Shown one piece after another: positions 7,825 to 15,771 of a DNA stretch of 42,341 bases (within the stretch, counting starts at the first letter, position 1; each line of letters opens with the position of its first letter). The position numbers and the translations under genes are program-made. The DNA is taken from assembly GCA_016875195.1 (NCBI GenBank), contig VGRY01000034.1, positions 1-42,341 of the forward strand. Reading direction: 5' to 3'. This DNA is from Deltaproteobacteria bacterium. GTDB lineage: Bacteria > Desulfobacterota > BSN033 > UBA1163. The notes below the pieces were generated by a model. That model was not told the DNA's origin, made no database searches, and saw only the letters and a program-made list of their open reading frames with translations.

Positions 7825-8325
7825 ATGGGAAAAGTGGAAGCGATCATTAAGTCAGAAATCGTGCGTCTGGCAAAGAGGGAGATGAGGAAGGTCACGAGCC
7901 CGTTAAAGAAGGATGTGTGGATATTAAAAAGCACCGTCTCGCAACTTCGAAAAACGGTTATAAACCTCGAACGATTCATTGCGCTTCAAAAGAAGGAAAG
8001 GGACAAACAGCCTCCGCTAAAGGCGGCCCCGGAGGAAGTGGAGACATCGCGTCTTTCTCCAAGACTGATTCGAAGTCTCCGCAAACGTCTGGGTTTATCC
8101 CAGAGGAACCTTGCACGCCTCGCTGGAGTCACTCCTCTGACGGTTTACCAATGGGAGGGCGGAGTTTTTAAACCGAAAGAAGAGAAGAAGGGAGTGCTGG
8201 TAGCCCTCCGCAAACTCGGTCGTCGCGATGCGAAAAGGCTTCTTGAAGAAAAGAAGGCTGCAGAGAATAAAAAAAGGGTTCCGAAAACAAAGCCAAGAAG
8301 AAAACAGAAGAAGTTCAGAAAATAG
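7825..8325 (+). CDS. XRE-type helix-turn-helix protein with basic tail
   Basis: The 166-residue protein has a basic N-terminal helical region with a coiled-coil flavour (1-60). A helix-turn-helix of the Cro/CI type follows at about 75-125 (IRSLRKRLGLSQRNLARLAG, then TPLTVYQWEGGVFKP), and the extreme C-terminus is very Lys/Arg-rich. It has AAGGAGA before the ATG and lies 12 bp after the ArgH-like gene, so the two form an operon. It may regulate the lyase; the basic tail would add nonspecific nucleic-acid binding. Confidence 0.75.
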   Translation: MGKVEAIIKSEIVRLAKREMRKVTSPLKKDVWILKSTVSQLRKTVINLERFIALQKKERDKQPPLKAAPEEVETSRLSPRLIRSLRKRLGLSQRNLARLAGVTPLTVYQWEGGVFKPKEEKKGVLVALRKLGRRDAKRLLEEKKAAENKKRVPKTKPRRKQKKFRK

Positions 8326-8392
8326 TATCCAGAAGGGGATCGGTTCCTTTTCTCATTTTGTTCAGAACTTTTACAAACGTACAAAACAAATT

Positions 8393-8467
8393 GTCATTGC
8401 GAGGAGCGGAGCGACGAAGCAATCTCATGAAAAACGAGATTGCCACGCCCTTTGGGCTCGCAATGAC
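8393..8467. repeat. Palindromic repeat, nested double inverted repeat
   Basis: Outer arms GTCATTGCGAG (8393-8403) and CTCGCAATGAC (8457-8467) are perfect complements. Inner arms GCAATCTC (8419-8426) and GAGATTGC (8436-8443) form a second stem. The GTCATTGCGAG...GAAGCAATCTC layout resembles dispersed intergenic repeats common in many bacterial genomes. It separates the XRE gene from the first DUF6125 gene. Confidence 0.75.
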
Positions 8468-8535
8468 ATGTAAAAGGATTTAATGAATTGTTATTAATAG
8501 AAAAAAAGCCTCTCTTACATTATCTCGGAGGTCAT

Positions 8536-9045
8536 ATGGACTTAAGAGTTTTTGAAAAGATGGATACTTCACAGCTCCGGAGTTACATTCAATTTTTGCT
8601 CTGGCATTATCGTGTGATGGATGCCTTCTGGTTTATTAATATAGCGGAAAAGTTCGATCAACCCACAGCCGAACGACTTAATGAACAGGTCTGGGGTCGT
8701 GTCGCTGGAATGGCTGCAAAGGATATTTGCAATCGCTTTGATATTAAAGAGAAAGGGCTCAAAGGGTTTGTAAAAGCCCTGAGATACTTTACATGGACTA
8801 TTTTGGTGGGGTATCAGATTGAAGAGAAAGAAGATGAGGTGATCATCACCGTTCCCAGTTGTCCCACCCAGGAAGCCCGCCTCAAGCGTGGGCAGGAAGA
8901 ATTTGTCTGCAAGGAGATGCACCGGGGAGAGTTTGTGAGTTTTGCCAAGGAGATCGATGAACGCATTAAGGTGGAATGTCTCTTTGCTCCCCCCGACCCC
9001 CACCCCAAAAACCTGTTCTGCAAGTGGCGATTTGCAATAAAATAG
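8536..9045 (+). CDS. DUF6125-family protein (copy A)
   Basis: The ATG at 8536 has GGAGG 4 nt upstream; a TTG 16 codons earlier is unsupported. The 169-residue protein begins with a helical, aromatic-rich half ([20 protein letters not shown], then [11 protein letters not shown]) and ends in a cysteine-rich half: [29 protein letters not shown] and FCKWRF. This His/Cys spacing is characteristic of DUF6125, a family related by annotation to ATC hydrolase-like proteins and common in anaerobes. The function is not established; a metal or thiol site is plausible. A diverged relative lies at 14903. A palindromic repeat separates it from the upstream operon. Confidence 0.65.
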   Translation: MDLRVFEKMDTSQLRSYIQFLLWHYRVMDAFWFINIAEKFDQPTAERLNEQVWGRVAGMAAKDICNRFDIKEKGLKGFVKALRYFTWTILVGYQIEEKEDEVIITVPSCPTQEARLKRGQEEFVCKEMHRGEFVSFAKEIDERIKVECLFAPPDPHPKNLFCKWRFAIK

Positions 9046-9122
9046 TTCTAAGGGTTGAGACTAAAATAACCTCACGAATTAAACCTCTAAGTTTTTGGTT
9101 CTCTGGATGAAAGGATCTGTAA

Positions 9123-11078
9123 ATGAAGAACACGAAGAATAAGGTAGCAATAATCTCTCTTTTTTTAATCCTGGTGTTCGTTGGGCTCCTTTTTCTCTAC
9201 AAGAGGCAGTCTGCAAGTGAGAAGGTATCGGATTTTGGCAAATACCAGGGCTACTCGGAAGCAATTTACGACGGCAACGAGCGGCATTCTGACTACCTCA
9301 ATCTTTCTGACGGAACACGTTTAGCCTACGACCTTTATCTCCCGACGAATAAGGGAGTTCCAGCAGATAAACCTTTGCCTGTTCTCTTCAAATATACCCC
9401 TTACCTGAGAACCTTTACCATTTTTGATAAGGATGGCAACAACATCATCGCCGACCTGTTTAACCTTGGCTGGAAAGAAAAGGCCTATCTTCGGGTGCGC
9501 TACTGGCTTGACAAGCGAGGGCACCTCATGGATGGGGTTTTCAGAAACAAATATCTCCAAAACATGCTCAAACATGGCTATGCTGTCATTGTTGTCGAAA
9601 GGCCGGGTACAGGGGCATCTTTTGGAGTCATGAATGCATCGTTTGAGGTGGGAGCCAAAGAGGTCAACGAAATTCTGGACTGGATCGCGACTCAGAAATG
9701 GTGCAACGGCAACATTGGCATGTATGGGGACTCCTTTCAGGCGATGATCCAGTTTGCGGCTGCAGCAACTGGCAATCCACATCTGAAGGCCCTCTTTCCG
9801 ACCTCAAGCGGGCTCGATACGTACAGCTCTGTCACCTATCCAGGCGGAGTCCTCAACAAAACCTTTGCCTCTTTTTTCTCCTGGTCGACATCTTTTCTTG
9901 AACAAGTGCCAACACCGGTGGATAGCGACAAGGATGGATCATTACTCGCCGCCGCCCGAAAAGAGCGAACCGGCGCCACGCTTGGAAAACAATCGGAGGT
10001 TTGGTTTAGGAAATTTCCCTTTCGCGATAGTATCACTTCTGATGAGATTAAAATCTGGGAGGGAGGTGCCAATCTTTATCCCCTCCTGGACAGGATCAAC
10101 AAATCGGCCGTCCCAGTCTATATGACAACTGGCTGGTATGACCTGTTTTCGGGCGCACATGACATGTTTCTCTGGTATGCCAATCTCACCATGCCCAAAC
10201 GTCTGCTCGTCCGTCCTGCAGATCACAGCGAAGTGGAGAAAGACCAATTCGACCTCAACTTCGGGGCCGAAGTGCATCGGTGGTTCGACTATTGGCTGAA
10301 GGGCATTGACAATGGCATCATGAAAGAACCGTCCATTTACTACTATGTAATGAGCGGGCTGAAGAAGGGTGCCTGGCAGACAAGTAATCAATGGCCTTTG
10401 GCAAACCAGAAATTGACTCGCTTTTACTTCAATGATGGAAAGACTGGTAGTGTCGCGTCAATCAATGATGGATTTTTACGTCCAGAACCCCCGGGTCAGA
10501 AAGAGGCCGCTGACGCCTATACAGTGGACTACTCTATGACAAGCGGTAAATACTCGCGATGGTATGCTGTCAACTGGCCCCGTAACTATCCTAACATGAA
10601 GACCAATGACGAGAAAGGTTTAACCTACACCACACCACCCCTGGAGTCGGACATGGAGATTACAGGCCATCCTGTTGCAAACCTCTGGTTTACCACCGAC
10701 GCTCTGGACCTGGATTTCTTCGTTTACCTCGAAGAAGTGGATAACAGTGGGAAGTCCACCTATATCACCGAAGGTATTCTTCGGTCTTCTCATCGCAGAT
10801 TGAACAAAGCGCCTTACAGTAATCTCGGGCTACCCTATCATTCCCACTACAAGAGCGACTTGGAGCCAATTCCGGTCGGAAAACCCATTGAGCTAATCTT
10901 CAGCTTGCAACCGACCTCATACCGGTTCCTTAAGGGGTCCCGTCTTCGCATTACAATCGCTTTAGCTGATACGGATAACTTTGAGACTCCCATCATCAAT
11001 CCAGCGCCTAAGATCCATCTGCTGCGGAACACGCCTCATGCCTCATGCATCGAGTTACCGATCATTCACCGTCGTTAG
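9123..11078 (+). CDS. Membrane-anchored CocE/NonD-family (X-Pro dipeptidyl-peptidase S15) hydrolase
   Basis: The 651-residue protein has an uncleaved N-terminal anchor (residues 8-26) and then an alpha/beta hydrolase of the S15/CocE type. The nucleophile elbow is GDSFQAM (Ser204; the usual consensus is G-x-S-Y-x-G). The Asp is in GWYDLFSGAHD (Asp340) and the His in RPADHSE (His368). A C-terminal jelly-roll domain (about 430-651) ends in FLKGSRLRITIALAD. The family cleaves acyl groups from peptides, cocaine-like esters or beta-lactam precursors; the substrate here is unknown. The catalytic domain should face the periplasm. AAGGA precedes the ATG. No clear operon partner is seen; marR follows after 110 bp with its own promoter. 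Confidence 0.85.
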   Translation: MKNTKNKVAIISLFLILVFVGLLFLYKRQSASEKVSDFGKYQGYSEAIYDGNERHSDYLNLSDGTRLAYDLYLPTNKGVPADKPLPVLFKYTPYLRTFTIFDKDGNNIIADLFNLGWKEKAYLRVRYWLDKRGHLMDGVFRNKYLQNMLKHGYAVIVVERPGTGASFGVMNASFEVGAKEVNEILDWIATQKWCNGNIGMYGDSFQAMIQFAAAATGNPHLKALFPTSSGLDTYSSVTYPGGVLNKTFASFFSWSTSFLEQVPTPVDSDKDGSLLAAARKERTGATLGKQSEVWFRKFPFRDSITSDEIKIWEGGANLYPLLDRINKSAVPVYMTTGWYDLFSGAHDMFLWYANLTMPKRLLVRPADHSEVEKDQFDLNFGAEVHRWFDYWLKGIDNGIMKEPSIYYYVMSGLKKGAWQTSNQWPLANQKLTRFYFNDGKTGSVASINDGFLRPEPPGQKEAADAYTVDYSMTSGKYSRWYAVNWPRNYPNMKTNDEKGLTYTTPPLESDMEITGHPVANLWFTTDALDLDFFVYLEEVDNSGKSTYITEGILRSSHRRLNKAPYSNLGLPYHSHYKSDLEPIPVGKPIELIFSLQPTSYRFLKGSRLRITIALADTDNFETPIINPAPKIHLLRNTPHASCIELPIIHRR

Positions 11079-11127
11079 GAATCACGCATCACCCAAAGAA
11101 GGATGGGGTAAAGGGTTCACTTTTTAC

Positions 11128-11157
11128 TTGACAAAAATATTTAGTATGCTAAATATT
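11128..11157 (+). promoter_or_regulatory. marR promoter with perfect palindromic operator
   Basis: TTGACA (11128-11133) is followed after 16 bp by TAAATA (11150-11155). AATATTTAG (11136-11144) and CTAAATATT (11149-11157), separated by TATG, form a perfect 9-bp inverted repeat over the spacer and -10. This is the typical size and position of a MarR autoregulatory site. Confidence 0.75.
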
Positions 11158-11188
11158 AGCCTATAAAACTTCCTCAGAGAAGATACTT

Positions 11189-11611
11189 ATGGCTCTTGAA
11201 GATCGGTTTATCTTCTTAATTTCAAAAGTATGCCAGAAACTGATTATCAACCTTCAAAATGCCTTTTCAGAAAGTGGCATAGAGGTGACGCCCATCCAGG
11301 GAATGCTTCTCTTTTTTCTTCAAAAGCATGATGGTTCGAGCCTCACTCAGATCAGCCAGGGATTAATGCTGGAAAATCCAACTGTAACGGGCCTGATAGA
11401 CAGATTAGAAAAACTGGGATATGTGAAACGTTCTGATCATCCGGAAGACCGGCGGGTTTACCTGGTTCATATCACTGAGAAGGGAAAAAAAGTGGCTAAC
11501 AAAGCATTACCCATCATTAAAAAGTTAAACGAGGAGATAAAAAAGGGATATTCGAAGGAGGAAGTTGAGAATTTCAAAAAGGTGTTGGTTGGTACATTTA
11601 ACAAATTCTGA
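11189..11611 (+). CDS. MarR-family transcriptional regulator
   Basis: The 140-residue protein has the winged-helix layout of MarR: recognition region LTQISQGLMLENPTVTGLIDRLE (about 52-74) and wing RSDHPEDRRVYLVHITEKGKK (about 81-101), with flanking dimerisation helices. MarR proteins usually repress their own operon until a phenolic or oxidising ligand binds. A perfect palindrome overlaps its promoter. The QueG-like and molybdoenzyme genes follow at 14 and 25 bp, so this regulator most likely controls them. Confidence 0.88.
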   Translation: MALEDRFIFLISKVCQKLIINLQNAFSESGIEVTPIQGMLLFFLQKHDGSSLTQISQGLMLENPTVTGLIDRLEKLGYVKRSDHPEDRRVYLVHITEKGKKVANKALPIIKKLNEEIKKGYSKEEVENFKKVLVGTFNKF

Positions 11612-11625
11612 TCGGGAGGATCTGC

Positions 11626-12378
11626 ATGAAAGAGGCAACCGAGGAATTGAAGAAATTGTTCACCAAAAATAATATCCCTGTATTCGGCATTTCTAAGGCA
11701 TCTTCCCTTGAAAATGAACCTTCAGGTTACAGCCCGTCAGATATGCTTTCTTCAGCCGAAAGTATTCTTTGCATCGGGATACCTGTTCCCAAAGGAATAT
11801 TTAATTCGGGAGAAAGATCGGGATGGATGTACTGGAGGGCTGCAAATATTTATTACCGGAATATCGATATGGTTTTGATGCGGGCCGCGAGTATCATCGA
11901 GGAAAAGGGTGAAACCGCTGTACCTGTCTATGGCTGCTTTCCGTATGATATAAAAGGAAAGGGTGATTTTTTGGGATATCTCTCCCTGGTAAGAATGGGT
12001 GAAGCTGCGGGTATTGGAAAGGTAGGAAAGAATGGACTGCTCTTCAATTCCAAATATGGATCCCGGTTATTGCTGGGTGGGATTATTACAACTGCAAAAA
12101 TGCCTTTCACAGCCCCGCCAAAGAAAGGTGAGAAAGGATGCCCTAAAGAATGTTTTGCCTGTCAGGAGCAATGCCCAGTCGGAGCTATCGACAAGACCGG
12201 AAAAGTTAACGGGCCTTTATGCACAAAATATTCAAGTAAAAGCCCCATGTTTTCGTATTTCATGAAGCAGGAACAAAACAGTGCTGAGGATATTAAGATG
12301 TTAAACCATCTCACAGCCGTGGATGACCATTCCATGTATCAATGTATTAAATGCGTTTCGGTGTGTCCTTATCAATAA
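11626..12378 (+). CDS. Epoxyqueuosine reductase (QueG)-like 2[4Fe-4S] protein
   Basis: The 250-residue protein has an N-terminal QueG-like domain (PVFGISKASSL, a middle GKGDFLGYLSLVRMGEAAG, then GKVGKNGLLFNSKYGSRLLLG). Its C-terminal iron-sulfur part has CPKECFACQEQCPVGAI, a single Cys at GPLCTKYSS, and CIKCVSVCPYQ at the extreme end, enough for two [4Fe-4S] clusters in the QueG order. True QueG is longer and continues beyond the last motif with a HEAT-like tail, which is absent here. I infer a redox partner or reductase for the downstream molybdoenzyme rather than a tRNA-modifying enzyme. GGGAGGA precedes the ATG. Confidence 0.72.
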   Translation: MKEATEELKKLFTKNNIPVFGISKASSLENEPSGYSPSDMLSSAESILCIGIPVPKGIFNSGERSGWMYWRAANIYYRNIDMVLMRAASIIEEKGETAVPVYGCFPYDIKGKGDFLGYLSLVRMGEAAGIGKVGKNGLLFNSKYGSRLLLGGIITTAKMPFTAPPKKGEKGCPKECFACQEQCPVGAIDKTGKVNGPLCTKYSSKSPMFSYFMKQEQNSAEDIKMLNHLTAVDDHSMYQCIKCVSVCPYQ

Positions 12379-12403
12379 ATCATACGAATGAGAGGAGCAG
12401 ATC

Positions 12404-14635
12404 ATGAGTGAGTGGCAAAAGACATCTTGTGTGCTCTGTTTTAACAACTGTGGCCTTGAAGTGATCACTGAAGGGAGCAAGATCGTTAAGGTGAGGGGTG
12501 AGAAGGAGAACCCTCGATCACAGGGCTATCTTTGTAGGAAAGGCGCCAACATTCCGTATTTTCAAAATAACCCGGAAAGGTTAAGATTTCCTCTTAAGCG
12601 GGTTGGAGATCGCTTTGAGCGTATCTCATGGGATCAGGCTCTGGATGAGATAGCAGATAAACTCAAAGAGACCTCCCAAGCCCATGGGCCTCGCTCGCTT
12701 GCATACATGGGGGGAGGGGGGCAGGGATGCCATTTTGAAGCCGCCTTTGGCCTTCGATTTTTAAATGGGTTGGGATCAAGGAATCATTACAGTCCTCTTG
12801 CGCAGGAACTTACCGGTTTTTTCTGGGTGAGCGGCAAGGCCTACGGGCGACAGAACATGCATCTTTTCCCTGATACCAAGGATTCAGACTTCCTTGTCTT
12901 CTGGGGGGCCAACCCCATGGTGAGCCACGATATTCCCAATGCGCCAGTAGTGCTTCGAAACAAGAAAAAGGAACCAGGTTTCTTATTGGCTGTTGTCGAT
13001 CCGCGAGTATCAGAGACAGCAAAGCTTGCGGACATCCATCTGCGACTCAGGCCGGGGACGGATGCCCTGTTGTTCAAGGCGATGATTAAGATCCTGTTGA
13101 CTGAAGGACTTGTTGCTAAAGATTATGTGGCTGCCCATGTCAATGGTTTTGAAGCCATTCGAAACTGGTTTGATGATGTCGATGTGGAAGAGAACTGCCG
13201 CATCTGTGGATTGGAGACGAATGCCGTTCGAGAATTCACCCGACTCTTTGCCACTCGGAAGACAGCACTGCGTAGTGATCTTGGCATCCTGATGGGACGA
13301 CATAGCACTCTTAGTTCCTATTTGGAATTGATCTTAATTGCATTAACAGGCCGCATAGGAGCCAAGGGCGGCAATGTTTTTCTGGGGCACCTGATGCCAA
13401 TGGGATCTGATACGCCAGAAGATGATCCCAGAACTTGGAAGACAGTCGCGACCAATATCCCTTTGATCATGGGGGTTTTCCCACCCAATGTGATGCCTGA
13501 AGAGATCAATAATGATAACCCTGATCGCATTCGGGCTCTGATCGTCAGTGGCTCAAATCCTTTACGATCCTACGCTGACACAAAAGCCTACGAGAAGGCT
13601 TTTAAAAAATTGGATCTCCTGATCACCATCGAGGTGGCCATGAGTGAAACAGCTGTCCTATCCCATTATGTTCTCCCAGCCAGAACAGGCTATGAGAAAT
13701 GGGACGGCACATTTTTCCAGTGGGGATACCCTGACTATTACTTCGATATGCGTCGTCCTGTAGTGCAACCGGATGGTGAACAATTAGAAGAAGCCCATAT
13801 CTATGTGAAGCTTGCAGAGAGACTGGGCATGATTCCGGAGTACCCCTCCAAACTTCGGGAACTGGCTAAAGACCGACTCAGCTTTGGCCTCGCATTGATG
13901 CAATATATCCGGGCTAATCCAAAGGTGGAGCCCTGGTTGCCTTACATTCTTGCGAAGACTCTTGGGGAGGAATTGGGATCCCCTAATCTATCTGCACTCT
14001 GGGGTTTGCTTGCACGATTTCCAATGATGCATCCGGAAGATGTTGCCCGCGCGGGTTACAAAGTGACCCCTCTCACAGGAGAAGAGATATTTAGGGAGAT
14101 TCTTAAGAAACCGGGTGGTGTGAAGATCGGATCAATAGATCCGGAAAACAACCTTGCCCTATTGAAGACGCCGGATAAAAATATCCATATCCATTTTCCT
14201 GAGATGGAAACATGGGTAAGGGAGGTGACACCTGCTGCCGAGAAAATCCAACTGGAGAACAGAGATTATCCCATGATTCTGATTGCTGGAAACCATATGG
14301 AGATGGTGGCCAATACGATCATGCGCGACCCGGCTTGGAATGAGGGAAAGCGGCCCTGTACCTTACGGATCCATTCGAAAGATGCAGTAGAATTAAAAAT
14401 CAATGATCGTGACCTTGTGGTTGTCGAAACCGAAGCGGGGTCTGCTCAGATCGAAGCTGAAGTGACTGACAGTTCGTATCCCGGCCAGGTGATCATCCCT
14501 CATGGCTTCGGGCTCGTCCATGGTGGAGAACCACACGGAGTCAATGTAAACGAGTTAGCTCCGGCAAAACACCGAGATCGTTTTGCAGGGACACCGCTCC
14601 ATCGTTATATTCCCTGCCGGGTGCGCAAGGCTTAA
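12404..14635 (+). CDS. Molybdopterin (bis-MGD) oxidoreductase, DMSO-reductase superfamily
   Basis: The 743-residue catalytic subunit has an N-terminal [4Fe-4S] motif C9-x2-C12-x3-C16 and LCRKG (C44). MGD-binding regions include FWGANPM (about 167), VVDPR near 190, SGSNPLRSY near 383, and the C-terminal cap domain ending LVHGGEPHGVNVNELAPAKHRD. There is no twin-arginine signal, so it is cytoplasmic. At the usual metal-ligand position (about 128-134, HYSPLAQ) there is no Cys or Sec; Ser130 is the nearest candidate ligand. It is third in the MarR/QueG-like operon with a GAGGAG ribosome site. The substrate is not predictable; an anaerobic reductase or dehydrogenase induced by a MarR ligand is an inference. 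Confidence 0.85.
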   Translation: MSEWQKTSCVLCFNNCGLEVITEGSKIVKVRGEKENPRSQGYLCRKGANIPYFQNNPERLRFPLKRVGDRFERISWDQALDEIADKLKETSQAHGPRSLAYMGGGGQGCHFEAAFGLRFLNGLGSRNHYSPLAQELTGFFWVSGKAYGRQNMHLFPDTKDSDFLVFWGANPMVSHDIPNAPVVLRNKKKEPGFLLAVVDPRVSETAKLADIHLRLRPGTDALLFKAMIKILLTEGLVAKDYVAAHVNGFEAIRNWFDDVDVEENCRICGLETNAVREFTRLFATRKTALRSDLGILMGRHSTLSSYLELILIALTGRIGAKGGNVFLGHLMPMGSDTPEDDPRTWKTVATNIPLIMGVFPPNVMPEEINNDNPDRIRALIVSGSNPLRSYADTKAYEKAFKKLDLLITIEVAMSETAVLSHYVLPARTGYEKWDGTFFQWGYPDYYFDMRRPVVQPDGEQLEEAHIYVKLAERLGMIPEYPSKLRELAKDRLSFGLALMQYIRANPKVEPWLPYILAKTLGEELGSPNLSALWGLLARFPMMHPEDVARAGYKVTPLTGEEIFREILKKPGGVKIGSIDPENNLALLKTPDKNIHIHFPEMETWVREVTPAAEKIQLENRDYPMILIAGNHMEMVANTIMRDPAWNEGKRPCTLRIHSKDAVELKINDRDLVVVETEAGSAQIEAEVTDSSYPGQVIIPHGFGLVHGGEPHGVNVNELAPAKHRDRFAGTPLHRYIPCRVRKA

Positions 14636-14640
14636 TCTTC

Positions 14641-14873
14641 TTCCCAGGAAGGTGTGAAAAGATCCAGTCAGAGGGGCACGCAGGGACATCTCAAAAGTTT
14701 TACAATTGCGTCCGTTTTATAGGTAAGGGTCACTAAACTCAATAATTAACGAATGTCTTTTACAGTTTTTGATCGTTTGATGTTAACGTTAAGAGGTACC
14801 GCTGCAAAACTTTTTCGACACCCCTGCCTGCCCCTCTGACTTTTGAGTACATATTTTCACAGCTTCCTGGGAA
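14641..14873. mobile_element. 233-bp MITE-like fold-back element
   Basis: The ends are perfect 11-bp complements (14641-14651 and 14863-14873). The arms continue imperfectly inward: a block with TGTGAAAA matches TTTTCACA, and GTCAGAGGGGCA (14667-14678) matches TGCCCCTCTGAC (14829-14840). An AAAAGTTTT/AAAACTTTT pair lies further in. It has no coding capacity, and I do not see a target-site duplication. It fills most of the gap between the molybdoenzyme and DUF6125 genes. Confidence 0.65.
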
Positions 14874-14902
14874 AAAGGTAAGGAGAAAAGAGGAGAAATT
14901 CG

Positions 14903-15418
14903 ATGTCGAATAATTTAACCTTTGAGATGGAAAAAGACCTTCTGATCAAAGGATGGATGTCACACGATGCCAGATGGTTTATGGCTGTGGCAAACCGTTT
15001 TGGTATGGAAGTGGCCAATCCATTGAATCAAATGGTGTGCAGGGAGATCGGTCGGGTGGAGATGAAACGGTGCATGAAAACGTTAGCCATACCGGAGCCT
15101 AACGATTTAGAAGAATACCTCACTCTCAATAAAGCAGCTATGTCGCTCTATGGTTCCGGTCTTGCTGAATACGAAATCAAGATCCTCGATCATCAATCCT
15201 ATCAAATGCATTTGAAGAGATGCTTTGCCTATGAAAATATTTTGAGGGCGGGGATCAAGGACCAGTATGAATGTGGAATTCTTGCAAGGATTCAAGGATG
15301 GATTGATGCCCAGGGATTAAAACATGAACTTAAACCACCTTTAGGTAAGTGTATGATGGTTTTAGGGAAAGAGTGTTCTTATACAATAAGGTTAAAATTC
15401 GATCAACTTGAGAGATAA
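14903..15418 (+). CDS. DUF6125-family protein (copy B)
   Basis: The 171-residue protein starts with GWMSHDARWFMAVANRFGME and continues NPLNQMVCREIGRVEMKR, the conserved DUF6125 opening of His-Asp, aromatic and Gly-Arg-Glu residues. The C-terminal half has KRCFAYENILRAGI, YECGILARIQGW and GKCMMV. It is only distantly similar to copy A at 8536 but shares the architecture of an aromatic helical half followed by a Cys-containing half. AGGAGA precedes the ATG. It lies just after a fold-back element and before the AhpD-like/sigma pair. The function is unknown. Confidence 0.65.
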   Translation: MSNNLTFEMEKDLLIKGWMSHDARWFMAVANRFGMEVANPLNQMVCREIGRVEMKRCMKTLAIPEPNDLEEYLTLNKAAMSLYGSGLAEYEIKILDHQSYQMHLKRCFAYENILRAGIKDQYECGILARIQGWIDAQGLKHELKPPLGKCMMVLGKECSYTIRLKFDQLER

Positions 15419-15492
15419 AAATAGAAAGAAGTGTAACCTTTCAATGGTCTATTCCGTCTTATATTCAGAAATCTCAAAAGGAGGATTTGACC

Positions 15493-15753
15493 ATGGATGA
15501 AAGGACAAAAGTCTTAATCTGTTTGGGTGCTGCCAATGCAGCGAACTGTATCCCCTGCTTTGAACATTACTTCGGGAAGGCGAGAGCAGTAGGCCTTACC
15601 CTTGAACAGATTCAGGAGGCTGTGGACCTGGCCAGTCAGGTTAAAAAAGGAGCCCATTTGGCTATTAGAAACAGGATCAGCGAATTGATGGGGCAGGAAA
15701 AGGAATTTTCCTTGCCATGCGACAGGCAGGCCAGTAAATCGTGCTGCGGATAA
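15493..15753 (+). CDS. Carboxymuconolactone decarboxylase/AhpD-like small protein
   Basis: The 86-residue protein contains AANCIPCFEHYFGKA (CxxC at Cys19/Cys22 with His25) and the helix GLTLEQIQEAVDLASQVKKGA, typical of the short CMD/AhpD-like proteins of anaerobes. In AhpD the CxxC and a nearby His perform peroxide-linked thiol chemistry. Here the position four after the second Cys is Tyr, with His one residue earlier. The tail adds SLPCDRQASKSCCG, three further cysteines. The ATG was chosen over an upstream TTG because AAAGGAGG is correctly spaced. The ECF sigma gene starts 18 bp downstream, so the two are almost certainly one operon. Confidence 0.8.
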   Translation: MDERTKVLICLGAANAANCIPCFEHYFGKARAVGLTLEQIQEAVDLASQVKKGAHLAIRNRISELMGQEKEFSLPCDRQASKSCCG

Positions 15754-15771
15754 TTTCAGGGTGATATTAAG

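Noticed and set aside
11626..12378. Calling the 250-aa protein QueG (tRNA epoxyqueuosine reductase)
   Set aside because: It lacks the C-terminal tail of QueG and is embedded in a MarR/molybdoenzyme operon with no tRNA-modification genes.
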